From Jiella soli (GTDB lineage Bacteria > Pseudomonadota > Alphaproteobacteria > Rhizobiales > Rhizobiaceae), in NCBI RefSeq assembly GCF_020615385.1, contig NZ_JAJAVB010000009.1:62001-126000 (forward strand): 64,000 bases of DNA, read 5' to 3'. A program made the translations under genes and the position numbers. Positions within the stretch are counted from its first letter, which is position 1; every line of letters begins with the position of its first letter. The notes under the pieces were generated by a model. That model searched no databases and was not told the origin of the DNA. It was given only the letters and a program-made list of their open reading frames with translations. This document shows, piece by piece, positions 35,608-44,445 of this stretch.

Positions 35608-36827
35608 TGTGCGGGTACTTCCTCGGGAGCGGGCGCTGGCGCTGCGGGTGGGGCGGGAACGGCACCCGGTAGGGCGAACTCGAACCGTGTGATGAACTCG
35701 CGCATGATGCGGCGGAACAATTCTTTGTTGTCCTCGCCCATTTCGGTGGGTTCATGGATGGCATAGGCGCCGTGGCTCAAAAGGTTCAGGGCCCGGTTGA
35801 ACAGCGCCCGATCTTCCTCACTGTCCAGCGCTCTTAGGCAGAATGCTATGCTTGAGTGCCCGAAGAAGGATGCCGTTTTCTCCATGACGCTGCGCAGTGC
35901 ATTGAAATGGAAGGTGTAGAGCTTTCCCTTGTCGGGATCGGCGGCACGCTGCAACTCGGCTAAGGTGGCAACGTGGTGGAAGAACGGCGTATCCTCCGTC
36001 GCCTGGAGCGTGTAGTTGCCGTCACCGCTCGGGCGGTGCAGAAAATAGCGCCGATGGGCGATCGACGGGGCATCATCAATCTTTCTGCCCATTTCGTTGC
36101 ACATGACGTTGAAGAATAGTGCGTGATGGGAAGAGAAGATCACCTTGATTGGTGCAGGCGCGCCGTCGGCATTTTTTCGCGTGGCTGCCCGACGAAGGAG
36201 CTTGGCTAGGTCACAGGCGACGGAGATTGCATTGTTATCGTCCAGAGATGAGATCGGATCGTCGATGTAGAGATAATTCTTCCCTTGATAGGATTCATGC
36301 CCATCCAGCATCCGTTCAAATATGGCCATAAAAATGCACCATATAAAGATGTTCTGTTCACCGCGTGAAACCTTTATGTTTTGCTCCTCACCCTTCCGAA
36401 AGCTCACGAAATCTGGCTTGGAGACGGTCTCTTCGCCGTGCTGAACCTCTTTGTAGGTAAAATCAAAATCGAAATCTGCGTATCGTGACAGATACTGAGC
36501 AATCGTTTCGTCCAACGCGAGTTCTGCCATCGCATTGAAAAAGGACGACTTCTCGTTCAACTGAAGGCGGCGGACGCTGTCGCCTTCAAGGTCGTTTTCC
36601 CAGATGAACAGATCCTCGGTGAAGGCATTAAAGTAAAGGGTGTCGGGCGTCCCGGTCGGGTTCTTCTTGCTCTTGCGCTTGCCCGCCTCCTTGAACTCCA
36701 TCGACAGGCGGGTCTTGCCAGTGCGGTTATAGGCGTAAATCAGGAGCAGTGAGATCTGCTTCGTGGGGTTGTTTAGATCGTCACGAAGCCTGATCACCAA
36801 GTTCTTCAGGTTCTTGTAGGTGCTCAT
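35604..36827 (-). CDS. prrC: PrrC-type tRNA anticodon nuclease
   Basis: 407 residues. The N-terminal ABC-like NTPase has YAYNRTGKTRLS (Walker A, 31-42; the loop carries Arg where E. coli PrrC has Gly), FNAFTEDLF, signature VSRGEQNIFIW (153-163), Walker B LYIDDPISSLDD and H-loop FSSHH. The C-terminal nuclease carries LRSVMEKTASFFG with Arg 312 and Glu 316 and LSHG with His 352, matching the Arg-Glu-His triad of PrrC. PrrC lies silent in complex with the type I enzyme and, when a phage inhibitor disables restriction, cuts tRNA-Lys in the anticodon loop. Placement inside the hsd operon, overlapping both neighbours by four bases, supports the same role. Confidence 0.9.
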   Translation of the reverse strand: MSTYKNLKNLVIRLRDDLNNPTKQISLLLIYAYNRTGKTRLSMEFKEAGKRKSKKNPTGTPDTLYFNAFTEDLFIWENDLEGDSVRRLQLNEKSSFFNAMAELALDETIAQYLSRYADFDFDFTYKEVQHGEETVSKPDFVSFRKGEEQNIKVSRGEQNIFIWCIFMAIFERMLDGHESYQGKNYLYIDDPISSLDDNNAISVACDLAKLLRRAATRKNADGAPAPIKVIFSSHHALFFNVMCNEMGRKIDDAPSIAHRRYFLHRPSGDGNYTLQATEDTPFFHHVATLAELQRAADPDKGKLYTFHFNALRSVMEKTASFFGHSSIAFCLRALDSEEDRALFNRALNLLSHGAYAIHEPTEMGEDNKELFRRIMREFITRFEFALPGAVPAPPAAPAPAPEEVPAQ

Positions 36828-38101
36828 GTATCACCCGGCCTCACCTGGGGGAAAAGCTGCTGCATCAGCCCCTTCTTGTGGGTCTTGAGCGTGTCAAGCT
36901 TTCGGGTCTCAGCGGCGATGAGGTCATCAAGGGTGTTGAGGCAGTCGGCGATGCGCTGCTGCTCCGGTCGAGATGGGATCCTGAAGCGCAGATCAATGAA
37001 GAACTGCAAGCCGATCGTCTTGATGGTGCTCCCGGTCGCCGCACGGTCAAAAAGCGGCTTCGACTGCTGAAGCAGATGATAAAGGAACCAATTGCTCAAC
37101 TTCCGGTCGTCGCATGTCCAAACAATGAAGTGCTGGCTAACTGCCATGGGCAAAGCCATTACCGCGCTCTTGCCAATACCAGCATCACGGCTAATCAGAA
37201 CTGAACCTGCCTTATGAAGCACGGCAGACGAGTTCGTGATACCTTCCGCTGATATTTCAACTTCCGTCTCAAAAATCAGACCTCTGTCGAGGCGCTTCGA
37301 GTCAGCGAGCGAGATCCACTTGACCCCGCCATCGTAGTACTCCGGCTTGCTCTTGCTGGGTGTATGGCCAGAGCCTCTCTTGGCCAGACTTTCGAGGTGC
37401 TCTTCCTCCCACTCACCCGCGCCCTCGAACTCGGGGAAGCGGAGGCGGGGCTGGGTTTCGCCTTCTTGGGGGAAAAGCTGCTGCATCAGGCCCGTCTTGT
37501 GGGCCCTCAGTGCCTCTACCTTCCGCCCCTGAGCGATAATCAGCGCGTCCGCCGAGTTTAGACAGGCGGCGATCTTTTGTTGCTCCGGGAAGGTCGGTTT
37601 CAGCAGTTGCAGTTCGGAAAACTGCTTGTAGCTGATCATTTTCCCGTCGCGCAGACCTTCGATGTTCCGAGTCAGCTGTTGGATGAATTCATGTGATTTG
37701 AAATGCTGCCGGTAGAACTCCTCAGACAAACGTCCACGCTTACGGAGTATCACATAGGCTGGGCTACAGATTCCGTGATAGTCAGAAAACTCGATGCCTC
37801 CTTGAAAGGAGCGCAGACTGATAATGAAATCTCCGGGACGCACTTCCTTGTATGTCTCAAGGCTCTTGTCTGTCACCGAAACATGATAATCGATCATATG
37901 CCTCGGGATCGCGCCATGTTCTTGCGTGATGGCAAGGATAGGAAGGCCCGGCGGGACTTCGCGGTTGTTGAATTGTTGGAATAGGTGGTTGCCCGGCGCT
38001 GTTTCCCAATCATCCGCTTTCTGAAACTCAGGAAAGCGAAGCTTGGGAACCAATGCGGCCCCATCGCCCGCTTCGGCAGATGTTCTCCCCTTACTGCTCA
38101 T
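36824..38101 (-). CDS. hsdS: type I restriction-modification specificity subunit
   Basis: 425 residues with the standard internal duplication: two target-recognition domains, each opening with a P-[KR]-LRFPEF segment and each closing with a coiled coil that ends HKxGLMQQLFPQ. The first half recognises one half of the split target and the second the other; the sequences cannot be predicted. It starts at 38101, overlapping the hsdR stop by 11 bases, and ends overlapping prrC. The repeated coiled-coil ends could recombine to change specificity. Confidence 0.95.
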   Translation of the reverse strand: MSSKGRTSAEAGDGAALVPKLRFPEFQKADDWETAPGNHLFQQFNNREVPPGLPILAITQEHGAIPRHMIDYHVSVTDKSLETYKEVRPGDFIISLRSFQGGIEFSDYHGICSPAYVILRKRGRLSEEFYRQHFKSHEFIQQLTRNIEGLRDGKMISYKQFSELQLLKPTFPEQQKIAACLNSADALIIAQGRKVEALRAHKTGLMQQLFPQEGETQPRLRFPEFEGAGEWEEEHLESLAKRGSGHTPSKSKPEYYDGGVKWISLADSKRLDRGLIFETEVEISAEGITNSSAVLHKAGSVLISRDAGIGKSAVMALPMAVSQHFIVWTCDDRKLSNWFLYHLLQQSKPLFDRAATGSTIKTIGLQFFIDLRFRIPSRPEQQRIADCLNTLDDLIAAETRKLDTLKTHKKGLMQQLFPQVRPGDT

Positions 38102-41100
38102 AAGCGCTCAGCCCTGAAATCTCGCGCCCGCTGGCGCGCTTCAAAAGCAGTGGCATCAGGTCGGCCATCAGGTCCAGTTCCTTCACCCGCCGCGCCTTCC
38201 AGTTGAGGCCCAGAGGTTCCATAAGTTCGGTCAGCGCCTCGCCGTCGAAGATCATGCGTTGCAGGATGGTGTCGACGAAGCCTTGCAGCGCCTCGGTCGC
38301 AAGCCCGTGCTTGCCCGCGATTCCCGCCAGCTCCGCCGCGTTTTTCTCCGCCTTGAAGCGGCTGTAGCCTTCGCGGATGGCCTTTTCGCTCAGGCCTTCG
38401 CCGGCCTTGAGGGTGTTGATGTATGCCGCGATGTCCTCCCGCTCGTCCATGAACTTGGCATCGGACTGGATCAGGCCGATCAGCTCTTCGCGGCTCATCT
38501 TCTGCTTGCCGGGCGTCGCTTCGGAATAGCGGGCGATCAGGCCCATGATGTAGTCATAGTCGATGACGGCCGAGGCGAAGAGGACAAACTCGAAATCCAG
38601 TTGGTCGACGTCAGGCGTCGGCTTGTCCGCGCCCTTACCCTGCTGGGCGCGAAGGCGCTGGGCCGTTTCCAGATAGGCGCCGCGGAAGCCCAGAAGGTTG
38701 TCGTGCGGCAGGACCTGTTCGATCGTACTGCGGTTCTCTTCGGTCAGGTCGGTGTACTGGTCAAGCTGGGTCTTGAGCCGCTGCACCTCCTTGAAATGCT
38801 CGATGAAGGCCGCGCGGGCCGCATCGCCCTTGAGATTGGGCACCGCCTCAGGGGCGCATTCGAGACCCTGCGATTTCATAAAGGTATCGAGCTTCTGGAC
38901 TGCGGTTTCCAGTTTCTGGATGACCACGGGGGCTTTGTCGACCAGCCAGATTTCACGGGCCTTTTCGGCAGCGGCTTCGCCCGAGAACAGGGCGATGGCA
39001 GCGTCGACGGCGCCCTGCTGCTGGCGGAAGTCGAGGATATTGCCATAGGGTTTGGTGGCGTTCAGCACCCGATTGGTGCGCGAAAAGGCCTGGATCAGGC
39101 CGTGATACTTGAGGTTCTTGTCGACATAGAGGGTGTTCAGGAATTTGGAGTCGAAACCGGTGAGCAACATGTCCACAACGATCGTGATGTCGATCTTGTG
39201 GTGCGGCTGGTTTGGAAAGGCCTCGCGCAGGTCGGCGTCCGGCCATTGCTGGTCTTTAATGCGCTTCTGCACGTCCTGATAATACAGATCGAACTCAGCG
39301 AGTTTGTGGTTCGTGCCGTAGATGGCATTGTAGTCCGCGAGGATAGCCTTCAGCGCTTCCTTCTTCTTTTCCGGCTCGACCGCGTTGTCTTCCTTCTCCT
39401 GCGGCAAATCCTCTTGGATCTGCTTGACGTCAGGATCGCCCTCGGCCGGCGGAGAGAAGACGCAGGCGATGTTCAGCGGTTGGAAGCTGGGATCGGCGGC
39501 CTGCTTCTCGGCCTGCATGGTCTTGAACAGGGAGTGATATTCGATGGCGTCATTGATCGACGACGTGGCGAGCAAGGCGTTGAACCGGCGGTGACCCGTG
39601 GCCTGGCTATGTTTGGCCAGGATCGCCTCGATCACCGCCCGCTTGGCCAGCGGTTCGCCCGGCTTGGGCAGGGTCTTGCCCTGCGGCTTATAGTAGTCGA
39701 CGTGGAAGCGAAGGACGTTGCTGTCCTCGATGGCGTGGGTAATCGTGTAGGTGTGAAGACGCTGCTGGAAGAGGTCTTCCGTCGTCTTCATGCTGGCCTG
39801 GGTGTCTTCGATCTTCTGCTGAGCCGCATTCTGCTCGAAGATGGGTGTTCCGGTAAACCCGAAGAGCTGGGCGCGCGGGAAGAACTCCTTGATGGCCTTG
39901 TGATTCTCGCCGAACTGCGACCGGTGGCATTCGTCGAAAATAAAAGCGATGCGCTTGTCGCGCAGGGGTTCAAGCTGTTCCTTAAAGCTCTTCCTGCCGT
40001 TCTTCGTCTGCTGCTTGTTGCGCTTGCTGTTTTCATCCAGCGCCAGGCCAAGCTTCTGAATCGTGCAGACGATGACTTTGTCAGCATAGTCGTCCGAAAG
40101 AAGACGACGCACGAGAGACGCGGTGTTGGTGTTCTCCTCGACGCAGCCTTCCTGGAACCTGTTGAATTCCAATCGGGTTTGCCGGTCCAGGTCTTTGCGG
40201 TCCACGACAAAGAGGCACTTCTCAATGTCCGGATTGTCCTTCAGCAGCGTTGACGCCTTGAAGGAAGTCAGCGTCTTGCCGCTGCCTGTGGTGTGCCAGA
40301 TGTAGCCGTTGCCGCAGTCGTGGGCGATGGAGTCGACAATCGCCTTCACCGCGTAAACCTGATAAGGCCGCATCATCAGGAGCTTCTGCTCTCCTGCGAC
40401 CAGAACCATGTAGCGGCTGATCGTCTGGCCGAGCGTGCATTTGACCAGAAAGGTCTCAGCGAAGCTGTCGAGATGGACAATCTTCTTGTTGTCGACATCC
40501 GCGAACTCATAGACCGGCAGGAAGCGCTCTTCGGCATGAAACGCGAAATGGCGCGCATTGTTGTTGGCGAAATAGAACGTCCGATCGCGGTTGCTGGCGA
40601 TGAAGAGCTGCAGGAAGCACAAGATCGTCTTGGCATACCCGTTCCCGGGGTCGTTCTTGTATTCGACGATCTGCTCCATGGCTCGACGTGGATTTATGCC
40701 GAGGGTCTTCAGTTCGATCTGAACAACCGGCACCCCGTTGATCAGAATAATAACGTCATAGCGATGGTGGCTGTTGTCCGTGTTGATGCGGAGCTGATTG
40801 ACCACTTCGAAGGTATTTTTGCACCAGTCTTTGATGTTGACGAGCGTGTAGTTCAGCGGCGTGCCGTCGTCCCGAGTGAAATTGTTCCTCTCTCGAAGGG
40901 TCCGTGAGGCTGTGAAAACATCGGGCGTGACGATCTCATCTATGAGACGCGAGAATTCGGCATCGGTTAGGCGCACGCGATTGAGTGCCTCGAACTTCTC
41001 ACGAAAATTCTGCTCTAGCATGGCGCGATCTAGGATATCGGGACGATACTTGTACTTGAGCGCCTGGAGCTTTGAAATTAGTGACTGCTCGAGGTCGCGC

Positions 41101-41114
41101 TCTCGGGTACTCAT
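38091..41114 (-). CDS. hsdR: type I restriction endonuclease motor subunit
   Basis: 1007 residues from ATG 41114 (MSTRERDLEQSLISK), preceded by GGAG; a further 90-codon in-frame extension upstream is not protein-like and is rejected. The N-terminal nuclease has YDVIILINGVPVVQIELKTLG, the D...ExK core. The translocase has HTTGSGKTLTSFKA (Walker A), DECHRSQ (DEAD-box) and LFGFTGTPIF. The C terminus is helical and binds the methylase. It cleaves unmodified DNA after ATP-driven translocation. Being first in this operon is unusual compared with the common M-S-R order. Confidence 0.95.
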   Translation of the reverse strand: MSTRERDLEQSLISKLQALKYKYRPDILDRAMLEQNFREKFEALNRVRLTDAEFSRLIDEIVTPDVFTASRTLRERNNFTRDDGTPLNYTLVNIKDWCKNTFEVVNQLRINTDNSHHRYDVIILINGVPVVQIELKTLGINPRRAMEQIVEYKNDPGNGYAKTILCFLQLFIASNRDRTFYFANNNARHFAFHAEERFLPVYEFADVDNKKIVHLDSFAETFLVKCTLGQTISRYMVLVAGEQKLLMMRPYQVYAVKAIVDSIAHDCGNGYIWHTTGSGKTLTSFKASTLLKDNPDIEKCLFVVDRKDLDRQTRLEFNRFQEGCVEENTNTASLVRRLLSDDYADKVIVCTIQKLGLALDENSKRNKQQTKNGRKSFKEQLEPLRDKRIAFIFDECHRSQFGENHKAIKEFFPRAQLFGFTGTPIFEQNAAQQKIEDTQASMKTTEDLFQQRLHTYTITHAIEDSNVLRFHVDYYKPQGKTLPKPGEPLAKRAVIEAILAKHSQATGHRRFNALLATSSINDAIEYHSLFKTMQAEKQAADPSFQPLNIACVFSPPAEGDPDVKQIQEDLPQEKEDNAVEPEKKKEALKAILADYNAIYGTNHKLAEFDLYYQDVQKRIKDQQWPDADLREAFPNQPHHKIDITIVVDMLLTGFDSKFLNTLYVDKNLKYHGLIQAFSRTNRVLNATKPYGNILDFRQQQGAVDAAIALFSGEAAAEKAREIWLVDKAPVVIQKLETAVQKLDTFMKSQGLECAPEAVPNLKGDAARAAFIEHFKEVQRLKTQLDQYTDLTEENRSTIEQVLPHDNLLGFRGAYLETAQRLRAQQGKGADKPTPDVDQLDFEFVLFASAVIDYDYIMGLIARYSEATPGKQKMSREELIGLIQSDAKFMDEREDIAAYINTLKAGEGLSEKAIREGYSRFKAEKNAAELAGIAGKHGLATEALQGFVDTILQRMIFDGEALTELMEPLGLNWKARRVKELDLMADLMPLLLKRASGREISGLSAYEQ

Positions 41115-41289
41115 GTTGAAGGCGTCACTCCGAAGGCTAGATATTGTGCGGTCCCCTTCGCAGGGATTCGAAATCTTTATGCGCGAATCCGCAGAATGAG
41201 GAGTCGGCGGCTGGCCCGACAGGCTGGTGCCTGCAGCGCTCGTCTTCAGACGGTTGCTCGCTCTGGCGCCACTAGAGGCCGACAATCTG
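41115..41289. promoter_or_regulatory. upstream region of the hsd operon
   Basis: 175 bp between the hsdR start and the IS3 orfA relic. It should hold the single promoter of the four-gene operon, so an IS insertion here could alter its expression. I could not name a promoter with confidence. Confidence 0.35.
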
Positions 41290-41568
41290 TTATCGGTCTG
41301 AACGCGTCGCGGCAACGCCTTCACAACAATCGTCGGCCTGAACCGCGGCATGGCCGCCCTCCAGCATCCGGCGCTTCCAAGCAAAGAGCTGCGACGGCGA
41401 GACGCCCGCCTGCCGTGCCACGAAGGACACGCTCATTCCCGGCTGCATCGCCTCTTCCACGAGGCGGACCTTCTCGGCGGTCGACCATCGCCGCCGGCGC
41501 TGCACGGAGGTGATGACTTCAACCCGCGAAAACGGGCCATCAGGAGCTTTCGACATAGTCGTACTCAT
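41290..41568 (-). pseudogene. IS3-family (IS2-group-like) orfA fragment
   Basis: 92 codons: RVEVITSVQRRRRWSTAEK, then GMSVSFVARQAGVSPSQLF and AWKRRML, the helix-turn-helix portion of an IS3-family OrfA. Similarity ends about residue 70, where the reading frame runs into unrelated sequence; orfB is absent. It may be from the same element type as the orfB relic at 11.6-12.0 kb. Confidence 0.85.
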
Positions 41569-42153
41569 ATGCGGATGCCTATGCCTTATCGGCTATGCCG
41601 CCTGTCCGGTCAAAACAGGGTACGCTCCAGCGGCATTGTCGCGGCCCACGATCGCTTTGATGTAGAGTGCATGAGCGCTGCTTGAAACGCGATGAGCGCA
41701 TCATGGGGGTTGGTCATCTCAGACATGAAGCTATTTACTCCATCAACTTTCTGGACCGACCCGTGCAACGACACGCTGGCCATGAGATAAGCGATACCTC
41801 AGGAGAGAGCCTGCTTACAGCGAACGGTAGTAAAAAGGCAGTCGGTCTGCTACCGTGAAGAGTTTCGGGCGTCGGCAGGCGTACGACAGTCCCCGAGGAA
41901 GGAACCCGCGGGCCACAAGTCGACGGCTATGGAGATTTCGCTGTGCGGCTGATGTCGGCGATGGCGTGGGCGTCATCGGCAAGCGCCGGGATGGATGCAG
42001 ACGGGCCGCTTCGTTCCGCCCCCGCGCGATGGTGCCAGCGCGGCATTGGTACAGACACGCGCGTTCTGGCGTTTATGGTCACCATGGGCACGCGCGGACC
42101 CGTTGCCGAAGGTTGGGCGCCCGCGGCTGATCGCTGGGTGCTGCCATGCCGGG
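41569..42153. other. 585 bp of non-coding and mobile-element debris
   Basis: No gene is recognised. It lies between IS3 and IS91 relics, and its reading frames have no family resemblance. It is probably scrambled ends of these elements. Confidence 0.45.
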
Positions 42154-42366
42154 TCATGGGACGGTCTCCGGGTTCGTCGCCGATGCATGTGGCGGTCCGC
42201 GCGGCTGCCTCCACCGTTCGAACACCTCGATGACGATCATGCGCCCGCCACAGCAGGGGCATGGCAGCCGGAGGTCATCCGGTACGCCTGATGTACCGCC
42301 ATCAGGCGGCGCGGCGACATCCAGGAGCTCACGGGCGAGCGCGGCAATCCTCTTGTGCTCTCTACC
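42154..42366 (-). pseudogene. IS91-family transposase C-terminal fragment
   Basis: 71-codon remnant. EHKRIAALARELLDVAAPP followed by LRLPCPCCGGRMIVIEVFER matches the extreme C terminus of IS91-family HUH transposases, including the zinc-finger-like CPCCGGRM. Everything upstream, including the HUH and Tyr motifs, is missing. It is short but the signature is specific. Confidence 0.7.
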
Positions 42367-42455
42367 TCAACCGCAGGCACCCTCCCGCGAAGCGGGTTCG
42401 TTCTTCGGCCCCCACGCGACCGTTTCCAACAATTCCGACGACGCTGGCCTTCTGG

Positions 42456-43799
42456 TCAACTCGGCCGGTGGTTCAGCCAGTCCGGGGTCAGCGTCTTGAT
42501 GCTGCTGGTAGGCAGGAATTTTGAATAGAACCGGTCGATCATTTGAGTTGACGTCCCTGCGTTCCGCGCAAGCATGTGAACGTCCACGCCGCCGTGGATC
42601 TGCTCGGTGATGTAGAGGTGGCGGAACGAGAAGCTGTCCCGGCGACGGCCCTCGCGGTTGAACCTGAGCTTCGCCGCTTCCAGAAGCTCGATCAGTCCCT
42701 TCTTGTACGACGTGGCGCGCTCGCCATCCCGGTTAGTGAAGACAGGATCTTCAGCCTTAACGTCTCTACCAAGCTCAAGGGCGCAGACATTTCGGAGGAG
42801 GTTGAAATACGAGAGCGCCTCCGGCTGAGACACCATCTCCCGGCTTTTTCCTTTCCCCCTCACCTGCAGAACGATGGCATCGGTCTGCGTGCCGCCTTTG
42901 ATGTCAAACCGCCGCGCTTCTACGTCGCCCCAGTCGAGGTTCTTCAACTCAGTGGGACGAAGGCCGGTGAAGCCGGCAATCATGCAGTAAGCGTGTAGTT
43001 TGATCCGATCCAAGTAGATGCGCTGGTTGCGTCCGCGTTCGTCGTCTGCCTTGTCACGTTTGCCGGGCTTCCAGTTGGGGTTCTGAGCGTATTCGGCCAC
43101 TCGCTCCTCACTAACCTTCTTGAGGTGTGCGAACTCTTCCAGGGTGAAGCCCGGGCGTGATCGATCCCTGCGGCTGGTGTCCTTCGGCGGCGCGATCACG
43201 GGCAGATGCTTCACATAGCCAGTGCGCTGGCCATGCTCGAACACCTGCTTGAGCAGCCAGCCTTCCAGCTTCATCGTGGCGGGAGAAGGAGACTTCTCTT
43301 TCACCGGGCGCACGATCCGCGCGGGCGGCCCAACATCGTCGCGCTTCCGGCGATAATAAACGATGGTGGGATCCTTCGAACCTGGACCTGTCAGCCAATA
43401 CTCTCGCCGCCAATCCCAGAACCTCTCGATGTCGGCACTGGTAATCGCGCTCATGAGGCGCTTCCCGAAATAGGGGATGAAGAAGCGCCGAATCACCCCG
43501 GGATAGCCCTTCACCTGATATTCCGGCTTGTCCCCACGCTCGACGGCCCGGTGCAGTCCAGCGATGAACTCCTCGGCGATGTCTTCGAATTTTTTGTTCG
43601 TGACCACCAGCCCGGCTTCGGCCAACGCCCTGCATTTATAGAGTTCGGCTTGGGCCCTGGCGTGCGCGATTGTGATATCGGAAGTTCTGAGAGAGACGCG
43701 GCGCTGCCCTTGGTTAGGGATGGAGAAGCGCGCATTGATTTGAGGGTTATCGGGGCGGGTGAAAAGCTGATACTCGTCGCCGCTGAAGATCGTTGGCAT
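42456..43799 (-). CDS. tyrosine recombinase integrase next to tRNA-Phe
   Basis: 447 residues from ATG 43799 (MPTIFSGDEYQLF); an ATG 36 bases upstream is possible. Catalytic residues appear in order: Arg in GFTGLRPTELKNLDW, a Lys in the VRGKGKSREMV hairpin, His and Arg in SFRHLYITEQIHGG, and the Tyr in MIDRFYSKF. The N-terminal half is the arm- and core-binding portion. The gene starts about 235 bp from the 3' end of tRNA-Phe and is read away from it, as in tRNA-integrated islands. It is likely the enzyme that placed the left-hand region. Confidence 0.92.
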   Translation of the reverse strand: MPTIFSGDEYQLFTRPDNPQINARFSIPNQGQRRVSLRTSDITIAHARAQAELYKCRALAEAGLVVTNKKFEDIAEEFIAGLHRAVERGDKPEYQVKGYPGVIRRFFIPYFGKRLMSAITSADIERFWDWRREYWLTGPGSKDPTIVYYRRKRDDVGPPARIVRPVKEKSPSPATMKLEGWLLKQVFEHGQRTGYVKHLPVIAPPKDTSRRDRSRPGFTLEEFAHLKKVSEERVAEYAQNPNWKPGKRDKADDERGRNQRIYLDRIKLHAYCMIAGFTGLRPTELKNLDWGDVEARRFDIKGGTQTDAIVLQVRGKGKSREMVSQPEALSYFNLLRNVCALELGRDVKAEDPVFTNRDGERATSYKKGLIELLEAAKLRFNREGRRRDSFSFRHLYITEQIHGGVDVHMLARNAGTSTQMIDRFYSKFLPTSSIKTLTPDWLNHRPS

Positions 43800-44032
43800 G
43801 GACAAAACTCGAAATAGACAACCGAAATGACGCACTCAGTGCACGCCAATACGCCAGGATATTTCCGAGTTATTTGCTAATCAAATGCGTTAACGCTGTG
43901 CTACACAGCATAATGCCTGATGCTCTAACGCGTTGTTTAATAACGTGGTTAAAGACGTCCTGTGCTAGGCTGCGCTAGCGAAATCCGGTCTTTTCGGCGC
44001 TAGTTAGATTGCCGCTAAGTGCTTGAGATTGT
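43800..44032. promoter_or_regulatory. putative att and arm-site region between integrase and tRNA-Phe
   Basis: 233 bp. It contains related motifs TAACGCT (43891), TAACGCG (43926) and TAACGTG (43941), plus GCTGTG-CTA-CACAGC as an inverted repeat (43895-43909). Such repeats beside an integrase gene often act as arm sites. The core crossover is expected inside the adjacent tRNA 3' end. Assignment is by position and pattern only. Confidence 0.35.
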
Positions 44033-44108
44033 TGGTGCCCAGGGGTGGAATCGAACCACCGACACTGCGATTTTCAGTCGCATGCTCTACCAACTGAGCT
44101 ACCTGGGC
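44033..44108 (-). tRNA. tRNA-Phe (anticodon GAA)
   Basis: 76 nt including an encoded CCA. The acceptor stem GCCCAGG pairs with CCTGGGC. The D-arm (TAGCTCAGTTGGTAGAGC), the anticodon arm with GAA in the loop CTGAAAA, and the T-arm GGTTCGATTCC are all intact. Integration at its 3' end has preserved a complete tRNA. Confidence 0.97.
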
Positions 44109-44445
44109 GCCCGCATGCCGGCAATCGGTAGGCCCTTGCGGGCCCGGCGCCGGGGAAAGCGAGTGCCTTATATGAAAGCTCCGGCGGGCTGTCCAGCACC
44201 TGAGGTCCGCTTCGTCGAAAAAGTGTCATCCGTCCAGGTTGTGCGCAGGAACGGCGTCCTGTCTCCTTCGGCGCGCCGGGCTGCGGCCTCGGGCTCGGGC
44301 GCGCTCTTCGTCACGCCCGGGCCTGCGCTTCATTCGCCTCGTCCCTCCCCCGCCGTTCCACCGCAGGAATCGCCGTCATGTCGCCGGACGAATGAACCAC
44401 GCGCGACGATCGGGGTTATGGGCTCAAAACCCAAGGGAGACGATC
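44109..44445. other. 337-bp gap right of tRNA-Phe
   Basis: No gene is seen. It contains the leftward tRNA promoter and the 5' region of the DUF6496 gene, whose GGGAGA ribosome-binding site is at its right end. Confidence 0.4.

Noticed and set aside
38259-40253. 664-codon open frame on the + strand inside hsdR
   Set aside because: Antisense to a gene with clear catalytic motifs; it arises from GC-rich codon bias and has no recognisable domain or ribosome-binding site.
41115-41384. 90-codon N-terminal extension of hsdR
   Set aside because: Sequence is Arg/Ser-rich, unlike any HsdR N terminus, and the normal MSTRERD start with GGAG lies at 41114.
42154-42366. Frame 41927-42262 on the minus strand as a real small gene
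   Set aside because: The IS91 tail similarity lies in a different frame; the longer frame has no family resemblance.
43836-44032. Duplicate tRNA-Phe 3' end as the second attachment site within the window
   Set aside because: I looked for the characteristic TGGTGCCCAGGGGTGG elsewhere and did not notice one; my scan by eye is not exhaustive.
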